A DNA stretch of 64,000 nucleotides from Ferroplasma acidiphilum (GCF_002078355.1 NZ_CP015363.1:124001-188000), one strand, 5' to 3'. Shown: positions 18,643-28,027, numbered from the stretch's first letter. The notes: generated by a model not told the origin, from the letters alone. Translations and numbers: made by a program.

Positions 18643-19114
18643 AGGAAGCACTGGCATAAAGCCATTTGCAGGGAAAACGGCTGAACTGCTGAACCTTAAC
18701 AGGATTAACCATATGGTTCTGTTTCAAGAATCTGAAAGTTTAAACGGTATGTTGAACAGGGTCAAAGATTATGTAACATGGGGGGAGGTTGACACTGAAA
18801 CCCTTGAGTTGCTTCTTAAGGAAAGGGTACTCCTTAATGGAAGGAAAAAATTGACGGAAGATTATCTAAAATCATCCGGTTACTCTTCTATAGAAGAGCT
18901 GGCAAAGGCTTTGTCAGAAAACAAAGTAAAGATAAAAGACCTTCCTGATGTAAAACCTGTAATAAGGCTCAATCCGCCAAAGGGCGGTTATGAAGCAATA
19001 CAGAAGCCATTCCATCAGAATGGTTCTGCAGGTTACAGGGGCAGCAAGATTAATAACCTTATTAGGCGCATGATTGTTCCAGGGGTAGATTTAAATGGTA
19101 AGGACAAAAACTAA
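18620..19114 (+). CDS. rpl30: Large-subunit ribosomal protein uL30
   Basis: The 164-residue archaeal L30 begins with an IIRIRGSTG beta strand and the [17 protein letters not shown] pattern. The archaeal C-terminal extension holds [26 protein letters not shown]. It starts within the end of uS5, with GGAGGAA before the ATG. Confidence 0.93.
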   Translation: MIAIIRIRGSTGIKPFAGKTAELLNLNRINHMVLFQESESLNGMLNRVKDYVTWGEVDTETLELLLKERVLLNGRKKLTEDYLKSSGYSSIEELAKALSENKVKIKDLPDVKPVIRLNPPKGGYEAIQKPFHQNGSAGYRGSKINNLIRRMIVPGVDLNGKDKN

Positions 19115-19502
19115 AAAATTAAGAGGAGGCCATTATGGCAGAGGCATGAAATCCGGAAGAGGAAAAGGAAAGCGTGGAGGAAGCGGTATGGCCGGGCTTG
19201 GCGGGCATAAGAAAATATGGCTGATCATTCACGACAAGAACCATTACGGTGTCCATGGATTTACAAGCCATTCAACTACATATGAAAATCCTATAACACT
19301 CAGACAGCTGAATGATAGGTATGAAGTGCTCAAAGCCAGCGGATATGTAGAAAATGACGTTATAGACCTGGAAAGTGCTGGATACACAAAATTACTAGCA
19401 AGCGGAAATTTTGAGATCAAATGCAAAATCAAAATTCCCAAGGCTACCGAAAAATCTATTAATAAGCTTTCCAATCATGGTATCACGATAGAACATGACT
19501 GA
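19095..19502 (+). CDS. rpl15: Large-subunit ribosomal protein uL15
   Basis: The 135-residue L15 has the glycine- and arginine-rich N-terminal [22 protein letters not shown] and the GGHKKIW turn that penetrate 23S rRNA. It overlaps uL30 by 20 bases and the secY start by 8, so the ribosomal genes are coupled directly to the secretion channel gene. Confidence 0.94.
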   Translation: MVRTKTKKLRGGHYGRGMKSGRGKGKRGGSGMAGLGGHKKIWLIIHDKNHYGVHGFTSHSTTYENPITLRQLNDRYEVLKASGYVENDVIDLESAGYTKLLASGNFEIKCKIKIPKATEKSINKLSNHGITIEHD

Positions 19503-21255
19503 AATCCGTAGAAATAAGGGAGCGGCTATCCCAGTAATATTCATATTCGCTCTTTTTATTGTTGTATTTTATTATTTTTCTCATTATACAGGACTAAAGC
19601 TGTTCATACTGGGCTTGTTATCATCCCCATTATTTATTATTGCATACCTGTTATTGAGTTATAAAGGACCGAAGAAGAGCAGGCTATATGGGCTGGAAAA
19701 TCTTACCGCAAAGTTGCCTGCAATTAAGAAGGCTAAGGGACACGTACCGTTTAAATATAAATTGATGTGGACTGCTGTAGTAGTGCTGATATATTTTGCA
19801 CTAACGAATATCTACATATATGGATTAAACACATCGAAAACAGTGGATGTTTTTGCTTCATTCAGGGCAATATTCGCCGGTGCATCAGGTTCATTAATGG
19901 ATCTTGGCATAGGCCCAATAGTCACAGCCAGTATAGTAATGCAGCTTTTCGCCGGAGCAAAAATATTTAACCTGGATCTGAGTGATTCCAGTGATAAGGC
20001 TATTTATCAGGGTTTCCAGAAACTTCTGGTAATAATAATGATATTTGTTGAAGCTATACCCCAGGCCTTTGGATTTCTGGTACCTGATGCAGGGCTTGTC
20101 TCAAACATAGCCCATGTTGTTCCTGGATACGGTGAGTTTCTGGCACAATCAATAATTATATTGCAGCTATTCTTTGGATCATACCTTGTATTTCTGATGG
20201 ATGAAGTAGTATCAAAATACGGTATAGGTTCTGGAATTTCGCTCTTTATAGCAGCAGGTGTGTCACAGCAGTTGTTTACCGGCACATTTAACTGGATTCC
20301 ATCAACTATAACTTCTCCATTATCATTATCTAATCCTCCTGCCGGAGCAATACCAAAGGCACTTTACCTGTTTATCAATGCTCCCGGTTCATATCTAACA
20401 AATACAGGAATGGAGCAGATTCTTTTCGCACAGCCAAATCCTATGATTGCACTGGTTGGAACCCTGCTTATATTCTTTGTGGTTGCATTCTTCCAGAGTA
20501 GCAAGATAGAATTGCCTATAGCGCATGAACGGGTGCGGGGAGCACGGGGACGGTATCCTTTGCAGCTTTTATATGCATCTAACATACCGGTAATACTTGC
20601 GACTGCCCTGCTGGCAAATATCTCAATGTGGACACTTCTGTTCTGGGATAGTCCGGTCTTGAGTAAAATTCCTATACTGGGGCATAGCCATCTCTTAGGT
20701 TCGTATGCAAGTGCTGCGCAGATCTCTACGTTGGGAATATCCAGCACAACTCCCACCGGAGGTCTCGCGTATTATCTGTATACGCCTAACGGCTTATCGG
20801 ACTGGTTGTTCCCCATATTGCAACCATCTGTATCTCAAAGCGTGTTATTGGGTCACACGCCTGTGGAGGAATTAATACATATTGTGGTATTTATGGTGTT
20901 CCTGGTCGGATTCAGTATACTCTTCGCAAAATTCTGGATTGAAACAACCAACATGGGTCCAGATGCAGTTGCGAAACAGATACGGTCCAGTGGCATGCAG
21001 ATACCGGGTTTCAGAAGAGACCCCCGTATAATGGCAAAGGTGCTTAGCAAATATATACCAGCCATAACCATATTCAGTGGTGCTATAGTTGGTATCCTTG
21101 CGGGGGCTGCAGACCTTATCGGGACGGTAGGTGATACCAGTGGAACCGGCTTGCTTCTGGCCGTGGGAATAGTAATCCAGTTCTATGAAGCAATGGGAAG
21201 GGAACAGCTTATGGAAATGCATCCTCTGATAAGACAGTTCTTCAATGGTGGATAA
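19495..21255 (+). CDS. secY: Protein translocase channel subunit SecY
   Basis: The channel through which proteins cross or enter the cell membrane. At 586 residues with about ten helices plus one N-terminal extra, it is longer than usual archaeal SecY (about 450-500). The extra length lies in the N-terminus (two helices before the ASFRAIFAGASGSLMDLGIGPIVTASIVMQL plug region) and in an extended external loop after YASNIPVILATALLANI. The SSKIELPIAHERVRGARGRYPLQ ribosome-docking loop is present. It closes the ribosomal operon core. Confidence 0.95.
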   Translation: MTEIRRNKGAAIPVIFIFALFIVVFYYFSHYTGLKLFILGLLSSPLFIIAYLLLSYKGPKKSRLYGLENLTAKLPAIKKAKGHVPFKYKLMWTAVVVLIYFALTNIYIYGLNTSKTVDVFASFRAIFAGASGSLMDLGIGPIVTASIVMQLFAGAKIFNLDLSDSSDKAIYQGFQKLLVIIMIFVEAIPQAFGFLVPDAGLVSNIAHVVPGYGEFLAQSIIILQLFFGSYLVFLMDEVVSKYGIGSGISLFIAAGVSQQLFTGTFNWIPSTITSPLSLSNPPAGAIPKALYLFINAPGSYLTNTGMEQILFAQPNPMIALVGTLLIFFVVAFFQSSKIELPIAHERVRGARGRYPLQLLYASNIPVILATALLANISMWTLLFWDSPVLSKIPILGHSHLLGSYASAAQISTLGISSTTPTGGLAYYLYTPNGLSDWLFPILQPSVSQSVLLGHTPVEELIHIVVFMVFLVGFSILFAKFWIETTNMGPDAVAKQIRSSGMQIPGFRRDPRIMAKVLSKYIPAITIFSGAIVGILAGAADLIGTVGDTSGTGLLLAVGIVIQFYEAMGREQLMEMHPLIRQFFNGG

Positions 21256-21257
21256 AA

Positions 21258-21800
21258 ATGAGAGTAGTTATTTCAGGAATACCGGGTGTAGGAAAATCTA
21301 CAATACTTGATATGGTTTCAAAGAAGTCTATGTACGAAATTATCAATTTCGGGTCACTTATGTTTGACATGGCCAGAGACCTTGATCTGGTCAAATCCAG
21401 AGATGATATAAGAAGGCTCGATGTGGATACTCAGAGAAATCTTCAGAAAAAAACATCCAACCAGCTGGGAAAGATGGATAATATCATTATCGACACACAC
21501 ATGTCAATAAAATCTCCTGCAGGTTACCTTCCGGGGTTGCCAGCATGGGTTCTTAATGAACTGATGGTGTCGTCATACTTTCTCATTGAATCAACTCCTG
21601 CAGAAATTAAGCGGCGCCGTGACAATGATTCCACAAGAAGCAGGGATGAAGATACTATCAATGACATAGAAGAACACCAGCAGGTTAACAGGTATTATGC
21701 CGCAGCATATTCTGTATACTCTGGGGCCACAATAAAGTATATATACAATCCAGACAATCATCCAGAGATAGCAGCAGAGGCTATTTTGAGAGGTTTATAA
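21258..21800 (+). CDS. adkA: Adenylate kinase, archaeal AdkA type
   Basis: The 180-residue enzyme interconverts ATP, AMP and ADP. It begins MRVVISGIPGVGKSTIL (Walker A loop) and has the archaeal DTHMSIKSPAGYLPGLPAWVL stretch. The RRRDNDSTRSRDEDT motif replaces the bacterial LID. It stands 2 bases from secY, its usual place in archaea. Confidence 0.92.
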   Translation: MRVVISGIPGVGKSTILDMVSKKSMYEIINFGSLMFDMARDLDLVKSRDDIRRLDVDTQRNLQKKTSNQLGKMDNIIIDTHMSIKSPAGYLPGLPAWVLNELMVSSYFLIESTPAEIKRRRDNDSTRSRDEDTINDIEEHQQVNRYYAAAYSVYSGATIKYIYNPDNHPEIAAEAILRGL

Positions 21801-21801
21801 T

Positions 21802-22488
21802 ATGCAACAGGGAAATAATAGGCCAGCACAGAATCCGCAGATGACTAAGTTCATGATGATAGAGTTTGTTTTCATGTTCGCAGGTCTCGGGTTAATATTC
21901 ATTATCAGTGATCCATCAATAAGAAATCCTCTGGGGCACTACCTTAATTATGTTTTTATGCCATTATTAGGTTTTAATTACGAACTGCCGATTTTGACTT
22001 TAATGCTTACCGGAATAGTTCTGGGTCTTATATCTTCAATACCAAGGTATTTCTTCACTGATTGGCTGAAAATGGGAAAAACACAGATGATTAGTAAGGC
22101 ATACCAGAAAGCTATGAGGGAAGCGTACAGGTCTGGAGATCGTGCAAGGCAGCAGAAATTACAGAAATTGTCAATGCAGAGGCAGATGGACCAGGCTGCA
22201 CTTTCAATGAATACAATGAAACCACTTATGGTCACAGAAATATTCTTTTTCCTGATATTTATATGGCTATACGTCTTTATGCTTACAATACACTACCAGT
22301 ATGTTTCAATGCCCTGGGATTTAAATCTTAACATAGTTACATCAAAAATATATATTATGCCACTGTGGATGGCACTATACACACTTGGAAACCTTGCTGT
22401 AGGATACTTCGTTACCAGTATTATGAAATTTGTGGACTTTACATACAAACTAAGAAAATTGGATGATGACTCAGCGCGTTCACTATGA
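21802..22488 (+). CDS. EMC3/TMCO1-like membrane insertase (DUF106)
   Basis: A 228-residue membrane protein with three main helices (about residues 19-40, 52-75 and 145-170, plus one near 190) and a cytoplasmic coiled, basic, Gln-rich part (QKAMREAYRSGDRARQQKLQKLSMQRQMDQAA) after the first pair. This is the layout of archaeal Oxa1/YidC-superfamily proteins of the DUF106 family that help insert membrane proteins. Its place after secY and adkA is conserved in archaea. Confidence 0.85.
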   Translation: MQQGNNRPAQNPQMTKFMMIEFVFMFAGLGLIFIISDPSIRNPLGHYLNYVFMPLLGFNYELPILTLMLTGIVLGLISSIPRYFFTDWLKMGKTQMISKAYQKAMREAYRSGDRARQQKLQKLSMQRQMDQAALSMNTMKPLMVTEIFFFLIFIWLYVFMLTIHYQYVSMPWDLNLNIVTSKIYIMPLWMALYTLGNLAVGYFVTSIMKFVDFTYKLRKLDDDSARSL

Positions 22489-23027
22489 TAATAACAATTA
22501 GCGGGGAATCAGGGTCAGGCAAAACTACAGTTGGCAAATTGCTGGCTTCCAGTTTAAATTATAAATTTTTTTCTGGCGGTTATTTTTTCAGGAAGAAAGC
22601 TGAAGAATATAACATGGATCTAATTGACTTTAGCAATTATGCGGAGCATCATCCTGAAATTGATAAAGAAGAAGATAGGATGATTGTTGAATTCATGCAG
22701 CATAATGACAATATTATACTTGAATCAAGATTATCGGGATATATGGCATATAAGAATAATATAAATGCTATTAAAATTTATTTGAACACAGATATTGCCA
22801 CCAGAGTTGATCGATTAGCCAGCAGAGACAAAGGAGTAGATAGGGCTGGAATAATGACGCGGGCAAGGTCAGAGTTTTTAAGATATATGATTTTCTATGG
22901 AATAGATTACCGGGTTTTTACAAACTATGACTATATAATAGACACAGACCATATATCTCCTGAGAATATTGTTAACGATATAGTAGACTTTTACAATAAA
23001 TTCGAACCTGATAAAAACAAAGGTTAA
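22485..23027 (+). CDS. cmk: Cytidylate kinase, archaeal type
   Basis: The 180-residue kinase phosphorylates CMP and dCMP. It begins with the P-loop ISGESGSGKTTVGKLLA, followed by FSGGYFFRKKAEEY, where archaeal Cmk keep SSGxxFR, and ILESRLSGYMA. It overlaps the DUF106 stop by ATGA. Its usual neighbours eL34 and eL14 are not present around it. Confidence 0.88.
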   Translation: MIITISGESGSGKTTVGKLLASSLNYKFFSGGYFFRKKAEEYNMDLIDFSNYAEHHPEIDKEEDRMIVEFMQHNDNIILESRLSGYMAYKNNINAIKIYLNTDIATRVDRLASRDKGVDRAGIMTRARSEFLRYMIFYGIDYRVFTNYDYIIDTDHISPENIVNDIVDFYNKFEPDKNKG

Positions 23028-23054
23028 AATCAGGTTTATAATAAACTATAATCT

Positions 23055-24110
23055 ATGTATGCTTCAAATTCAACCCCGGAAGAAATAAACGGTTTTATCG
23101 TGATAGACAAGCCGAAGGGCCCGACCAGCCACCAGATCGATGCATGGGTCAGGGAAATCACAGGTGAAAAAAGAGTGGGCCATATAGGTACACTGGACCC
23201 GAATGTATCCGGTGTCCTTGTAATGGCACTTGGAAAGGCCACAAAACTGATAGATATAGTACACGAAAGGCCAAAAGAATATATATCTGTTATGAGGCTT
23301 TACTCCACTGCTGATACAGATAATATAATGAAGGTGTTTAAAGAATTCACCGGGAAGATTTACCAGTTGCCCCCTGTGAGGTCAGCAGTTTCAAGGCAAG
23401 TCAGGGAAAGGACAATATATAATATGGATGTACTGGAAATTCAGGAAAAATTAATACTTTTCAGGGTTAAATGTGAGTCAGGTACATATATACGGACATT
23501 ATGTACGGATATGGGCTATGTAATTGGTACAGGGGCCCAGATGGCAGATTTGAGAAGGCTTTCAACAGGGCAGTTTAATGAATCGCATATACACACCCTG
23601 CAGGAACTCAGCGATTCAGTAGTTTTAAAAAAACAGGGAGACACATCATTGTTTGACAATATGGTAATCCCTATGGATTTCGTTTTCGCCGATTCTCCAA
23701 AGGTTGTCGTGAAAAATACGGCAATAAAAAATATTATGCACGGTTCGGATATATACCCTTCCGGAATAAAAGCCCTGATAGGGGATATACACAAGGGAAG
23801 CCGTGTTGCTATATACTCTGGTGATAATGAGCTGCTTGCCTTTGGCACAATGCTCGTGGACAGTTTAAATGACCTTAAGGCAGTGGACCTTGATGGAATA
23901 TTGAGTGATAAATATGGAGAAAATAATGTGGTACGGAAAAATAATAGACAAAAAAATATACCTGTACAGAAACCTGCAAAAAGATTACATGAACATATTA
24001 GAAAGCCTGAGGCAAGGGATAATCCCGGAAACGGAAGAGACATGTTCAGAAAAAATCCCGGATTTAAGGGAAATCCTTCTAAAATTCGAAAAAGAAAGAA
24101 TAAATTCTGA
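23055..24110 (+). CDS. cbf5: tRNA/rRNA pseudouridine synthase Cbf5 (TruB family)
   Basis: The catalytic subunit of archaeal H/ACA RNPs; it also forms tRNA Psi55. The 351-residue protein has the NGFIVIDKPKGPTSHQ start, the catalytic-Asp motif GHIGTLDPNVSGVL, ESGTYIRTLCTDMG and a C-terminal PUA domain (about residues 218-290). About 60 residues of very basic tail follow. The last 200 bases also code for the start of nop5 in another frame. Confidence 0.92.
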   Translation: MYASNSTPEEINGFIVIDKPKGPTSHQIDAWVREITGEKRVGHIGTLDPNVSGVLVMALGKATKLIDIVHERPKEYISVMRLYSTADTDNIMKVFKEFTGKIYQLPPVRSAVSRQVRERTIYNMDVLEIQEKLILFRVKCESGTYIRTLCTDMGYVIGTGAQMADLRRLSTGQFNESHIHTLQELSDSVVLKKQGDTSLFDNMVIPMDFVFADSPKVVVKNTAIKNIMHGSDIYPSGIKALIGDIHKGSRVAIYSGDNELLAFGTMLVDSLNDLKAVDLDGILSDKYGENNVVRKNNRQKNIPVQKPAKRLHEHIRKPEARDNPGNGRDMFRKNPGFKGNPSKIRKRKNKF

Positions 24111-24717
24111 ATTTTCCCACGATCAGTACATCATAAAAGTTTATTCTGTTAAAAAGGAATTAGAGGAAATAATTAACCTGTATCTGGAAAAGCTTGTTTC
24201 AATATACACTTTGCTTGATATAAAATATAACAATGATCCCTGCCTTTATTTCTCAAAATTAAAAAATGCAGGATTGCAGGATGTGGATAATGCGGCCGCT
24301 GAGATGGGAATCAATATGTGTAGCTTCAGGTCTTATCTGGACAATTATCTGGGCAATGAAATAGAAAAATACATGCCACATACAGTATCATTGATAGGGA
24401 AAACACTTGCACTTGACTTTCTTCTTAAATCTGGCAGCCTGGAAAATCTTGTGAAATACCCGGCTGGAACCCTGCAAATACTTGGTGCAGAAAAAGCTTT
24501 TTTCAACCATATGAGGAAGGGCACACCACCACCTAAACATGGAATTATTTTTAACTATCCCGGGCTGTCTGCATTGCCACCAAACCAGCGTGGAAAGGTT
24601 GCCAGGGCAATAGCAAATAAGATGGCAATAACATTGAAAATGGATTTTTTTAAAACAGATGGAGATACTGAAGGAATGGTAAATGAAATTAAAAAGAAAA
24701 TGAATATTCAGGTGTAA
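23905..24717 (+). CDS. nop5: Nop5-family C/D box RNP core protein, short N-domain
   Basis: This protein holds box C/D guide RNAs with L7Ae and recruits fibrillarin. The Nop domain is clear: a coiled-coil helix with HDQYIIKVYSVKKELEEIINLY, then PHTVSLIGKTLALDFL and GAEKAFFNHMRKGTPPPKHG. At up to 270 residues it is much shorter than usual Nop5 (370 or more). The N-terminal fibrillarin-binding domain is reduced to about 70 residues. Up to 206 bases overlap cbf5 in the +1 frame. The exact start is uncertain (23905, 23914 or 23926). Confidence 0.85.
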   Translation: MINMEKIMWYGKIIDKKIYLYRNLQKDYMNILESLRQGIIPETEETCSEKIPDLREILLKFEKERINSEFSHDQYIIKVYSVKKELEEIINLYLEKLVSIYTLLDIKYNNDPCLYFSKLKNAGLQDVDNAAAEMGINMCSFRSYLDNYLGNEIEKYMPHTVSLIGKTLALDFLLKSGSLENLVKYPAGTLQILGAEKAFFNHMRKGTPPPKHGIIFNYPGLSALPPNQRGKVARAIANKMAITLKMDFFKTDGDTEGMVNEIKKKMNIQV

Positions 24718-26132
24718 TTTGGCTTTGCTCCTTCCGGTATGTCATCAGGGTATATTCCGGTAAGGCATCCCAGGCATAACTCATTCATCCCTATGCTCTC
24801 TTTTAACCCTTCTATTGATATGTAGGCGAGGGAGTCAGCACCTATTTCCTTTCTAATATCTTCTATTGAATTGTTGTTTGCAATGAAATCATCCTTGGTT
24901 TTCATATCAACACCAAAATAACATGGGGCTATTATCGGTGGTGAACCCACACGGACATGGACTTCGGTAGCTCCGTCTTTTCTCAGAATTCCTATGATAT
25001 GCCTCATTGTGTTGCCCCGCACAATGCTGTCATCTACCAGAACAACCCTTTTTCCGTTTATCACGGATTTAATGGTATTAAGTTTGATTTTAATTGCATT
25101 ATACCTTGATTCCTGGTCAGGAAGTATAAAAGTCCTGTCAGAGTATCTATTCTTGATTAACCCTTCACTGTAAGGTATTTTAGAATATACAGAATATCCA
25201 AGTGCCTGTGATCTACCGGAGTCGGGCACCGGAACAACCACGTCTGCGTTTACAGGGTTTTCAGTTGCAAGCCTTACACCTATGTTATACCTGACATCAA
25301 AAACTTCCCTTCCGTCAATTATGCTATCGGGCCTGGCAAAATATACATATTCAAACATACAGTGTGATTTCTTATGTTCTATGGTAAAGATGCTCCTGTA
25401 GCCTGTTTCCCTGATCTCTATTAATTCCCCGGGTTTTACATCCCGGATAACCTTCCCGGAAACCGTGTCAATTGCTGCACTCTCAGAAGCCACTATATAT
25501 CCATCATTATTCTTTCCAAGTATAAGTGGCCTGAATCCGAAAGGATCTCTCAGAGCATATAATGTATCATTGATAAGAATGGCCAGCGCATAGGCGCCCT
25601 TAATTTTCAGCATAGCTTTTTTAATTCCATCCCTGATGCCGTATTTATTGATCTCACTCACAATTTCTGTGAGCATAACCTCTGTATCGCTGGAGCTATA
25701 AAATATGTAACCCTTTTCTTTCAGTTTTTCCCGCAGGTCATGTGCATTGGTAACCTCCCCATTATGGGATATGCCTATATACCCCATGGAGGAAGATATT
25801 ACAAATGGCCCTGCATTCTCAACACCCTTGGATCCTGCAGTTGAATACCTGTTATGGCCTATTCCTATTCTCCCCTCTAAAAATTCATCCCTGAAAACTT
25901 CGGATACAAAACCCATACCCTTTTTTATATGTATTTTCCCATCAAAAGTAGCTATGCCTGAACTCTCCTGCCCCCTATGCTGCAGGGCCCTCAGTGCAAA
26001 AATTATATTGGTATATGCATTGTTGCCTATATATCCGACAACAGCACATTCTTCACTTGGCTTTTGCCCAGTTGTAATGTCTAATTCTGGGGGATGGAAA
26101 TCCACAGTAAGAACACCTTTTTTCCCTGACAT
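24708..26132 (-). CDS. purF: Amidophosphoribosyltransferase PurF
   Basis: The first enzyme of purine synthesis makes phosphoribosylamine from PRPP and glutamine. The nucleophile Cys lies in EECAVVGYIG (residue 29 from this start), so an unusually long propeptide would be removed. The PRPP loop VVLVDDSIVRGNT is present. Four cysteines (in SHCMFEY, IAPCYFG and ELCLGCL) match the Fe-S ligands of Bacillus-type PurF. Its start overlaps eL37 by 80 bases in another frame. The in-frame GTG ten codons later is an alternative start. Confidence 0.93.
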   Translation of the reverse strand: MSGKKGVLTVDFHPPELDITTGQKPSEECAVVGYIGNNAYTNIIFALRALQHRGQESSGIATFDGKIHIKKGMGFVSEVFRDEFLEGRIGIGHNRYSTAGSKGVENAGPFVISSSMGYIGISHNGEVTNAHDLREKLKEKGYIFYSSSDTEVMLTEIVSEINKYGIRDGIKKAMLKIKGAYALAILINDTLYALRDPFGFRPLILGKNNDGYIVASESAAIDTVSGKVIRDVKPGELIEIRETGYRSIFTIEHKKSHCMFEYVYFARPDSIIDGREVFDVRYNIGVRLATENPVNADVVVPVPDSGRSQALGYSVYSKIPYSEGLIKNRYSDRTFILPDQESRYNAIKIKLNTIKSVINGKRVVLVDDSIVRGNTMRHIIGILRKDGATEVHVRVGSPPIIAPCYFGVDMKTKDDFIANNNSIEDIRKEIGADSLAYISIEGLKESIGMNELCLGCLTGIYPDDIPEGAKPNYT

Positions 26133-26217
26133 TGTAGCTGTTATGACCGCATCTCCTGCATCTTATGTGAATCTTTTTAGTATTTGCCTTCCCCATTGAT
26201 GCTGTTCCATTGCTCAT
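26053..26217 (-). CDS. rpl37e: Large-subunit ribosomal protein eL37 (zinc-binding)
   Basis: The 54-residue protein shows two zinc pairs, CRRCGHNSYNVREKRCSYCGF, and the family end RIRHYNWAKAK. eL37 is an archaeal/eukaryotic 50S protein. A GGAGGTGA site precedes the ATG inside the end of the Sm-like gene, from which it is 1 base away. The order Sm-like, eL37, purF is conserved in many archaea. Its last 80 bases overlap purF in another frame. Confidence 0.92.
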   Translation of the reverse strand: MSNGTASMGKANTKKIHIRCRRCGHNSYNVREKRCSYCGFPSPRIRHYNWAKAK

Positions 26218-26218
26218 C

Positions 26219-26473
26219 TTATTCACCTCCCGGTGGGGACACGAAAATTATGTTATCCCCGCGCAATAGCATCATGCTGAAAGTTCCCTTGTTTTCATTG
26301 TTTATAGTCTCTGTAGCGTTCTTCAGCACAAGATTCATGTATATATCGTATCCTTCCAGTATACCCGAGTACATTCTGTTGCCCTTAACATCTATCATGA
26401 TGTTCTTTTCAAGTGAGTTTTTTAATGTTTCCATTGGTTTGGGAACATATCCTGACCTATTATTGTTAACCAT
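26219..26473 (-). CDS. Sm-like archaeal RNA-binding protein, copy 1
   Basis: The 84-residue protein has the two Sm motifs: MIDVKGNRMYSGILEGYDIYMNLVLKNA, then MMLLRGDNIIFVSP. Archaeal Sm proteins form heptameric rings that bind U-rich RNA. It precedes eL37 and purF in a likely operon. A second Sm-like gene lies at 53439. Confidence 0.9.
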   Translation of the reverse strand: MVNNNRSGYVPKPMETLKNSLEKNIMIDVKGNRMYSGILEGYDIYMNLVLKNATETINNENKGTFSMMLLRGDNIIFVSPPGGE

Positions 26474-26564
26474 TTATTATCACCAATTTAATGGATGTAT
26501 CATTATCCTAAATGGTGATTAGAAAATAATATAATAACTTTTATGATTTACAGCCCTGAATATT

Positions 26565-27014
26565 TCATAATTCATTTTTTCCTGCTCCGGATATTACAAG
26601 CAGATACCTGGAGGCTACCAGTGCAAATATAAGTATTGAAAATCCTATGATTTCGTAGACATTTACAATCCTGAAAATATGTACGGTAAAGACAGTCACT
26701 ATTATTTCCCTGGCAGTGAATGATATGGCACCATTAATAATGTAAAGGATAGTATCACCTTCCCCATGGAAAAATTCCACAACACTTTCATATATTTCAA
26801 ATATTACAACTGCAAGAAGGGAATCCTCTACTATAATATCAATAAAAGAATATATATAAGTTTCAATGGAAGATGGTGAATTTACTGCTCCCACCACCGA
26901 ATAGTAAATTCCTATAAACATATGGAGAATAACCGCAACGAAGGCTATCAACAGCAAAGACCGTAATAATAGTGAAACAATGTTTATGAATTTCTTATCG
27001 AATTGCTTTTCCAT
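26565..27014 (-). CDS. PsiE-like integral membrane protein
   Basis: The 149-residue protein has four hydrophobic segments (about residues 10-32, 56-75, 92-112 and 120-142) and the TAREIIVTVF segment seen in the phosphate-starvation-inducible PsiE family. The physiological role is unknown. It stands alone between the Sm-like gene and a tRNA-modification gene on the same strand. The family call rests on the motif and topology only. Confidence 0.5.
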   Translation of the reverse strand: MEKQFDKKFINIVSLLLRSLLLIAFVAVILHMFIGIYYSVVGAVNSPSSIETYIYSFIDIIVEDSLLAVVIFEIYESVVEFFHGEGDTILYIINGAISFTAREIIVTVFTVHIFRIVNVYEIIGFSILIFALVASRYLLVISGAGKNEL

Positions 27015-27049
27015 TTATTTGTATAAGATAAATGCATATTAATGTTTAT

Positions 27050-28027
27050 TTATAGTATCCGGCTCACCTTAAATATAGCATTCATGTGTTGATAATGTGG
27101 CCCTACAGATTTCACCTTTGTATTTTCAATGCATTCAATAACATAACCCAATTTCCTTGCAATATCTACAATAACATCCTGCGTGCTATTCATACTCTCA
27201 GTTGGGGTGAGGTAATGCATTGAAATCTGTGTTCCGATCCTCGAACGCAGAAGTGCAGCTACTATAAAATTAATAGAATTAAAATTGCCCATAATTATGT
27301 AATCTGCCTGCATGACTGGCAATACTGACCGTGAATCGCCTGTGTATACATCCACCTTTGATTTAATCCTGTTTACCTGTAGATTCTTTTTTAGATAATG
27401 TATGGAATCAGGATTAATATCGCACATTACCATTCTGGCAGGCCTGCTATTTTTTAAAATTTGCAGTGAGAAGTACCCTATCCCACAGAACATATCAAGT
27501 ATAACCATGCCTGTAAAATCTATAAATTTCATTTTGCTTCTGGTATTTATATTTCCCGGCGAAAACATAACTTTTTGCAAATCCATAATATAGGAAACTC
27601 CAGACTCCCTTACAATTGTTTCCCCACCACTTCCGTAAATTAATTTGAGTGATGGTTCTCTTTTAATTCCCCGAATTTTGCCTGTCTCCACATATATATT
27701 GTCAACTTTTAACCGTGATGCATATTTATATACAATCCTCCGGCTTATGCTGGATTTGAATATGATTGAATTGCCAAGCCTGATATATGGAGCTCCTGTA
27801 TTTTTTAATCCCCTGCGTTCAGAATCTTTTTCTATCCCTGTAAATACATCTTCACGGGGCTTGAAGTCATGATTAATAGAACCGCCAATATGCCTGATGA
27901 GAGGAATGTATACATAATTTTCATCCTGTTCAATATGGTAAGCAGTATCAAGCAATCCCAGTGCCCTGAACTTTTTTATGGCATCATCTGCAGAAATTTT
28001 GCTGGACCTGATGCAACTTCTTTCCAT
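27050..28027 (-). CDS. Trm5/Tyw2-family tRNA-modifying enzyme, probably Taw2
   Basis: The 325-residue protein has an N-terminal domain with IPLIRHIGG and a class I methyltransferase fold (GMVILDMFCGIGYFSLQIL, MCDINPDSIHYLKKNLQVN). Where Trm5 methylases keep an NLP catalytic motif, this protein has MGNFNS followed by SMHYL, closer to the Tyw2/Taw2 branch. That branch uses SAM to transfer an aminocarboxypropyl group to wybutosine-type G37 of tRNA-Phe. The subfamily is inference; the family is secure. Confidence 0.75.
   Translation of the reverse strand: MERSCIRSSKISADDAIKKFRALGLLDTAYHIEQDENYVYIPLIRHIGGSINHDFKPREDVFTGIEKDSERRGLKNTGAPYIRLGNSIIFKSSISRRIVYKYASRLKVDNIYVETGKIRGIKREPSLKLIYGSGGETIVRESGVSYIMDLQKVMFSPGNINTRSKMKFIDFTGMVILDMFCGIGYFSLQILKNSRPARMVMCDINPDSIHYLKKNLQVNRIKSKVDVYTGDSRSVLPVMQADYIIMGNFNSINFIVAALLRSRIGTQISMHYLTPTESMNSTQDVIVDIARKLGYVIECIENTKVKSVGPHYQHMNAIFKVSRIL

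Noticed and set aside
23516-24043. 175-residue minus-strand frame in cbf5
   Set aside because: Antisense to Cbf5 with its intact catalytic and PUA domains.
25747-26199. 150-residue plus-strand open frame over purF and eL37
   Set aside because: Antisense to purF and eL37, both well supported.
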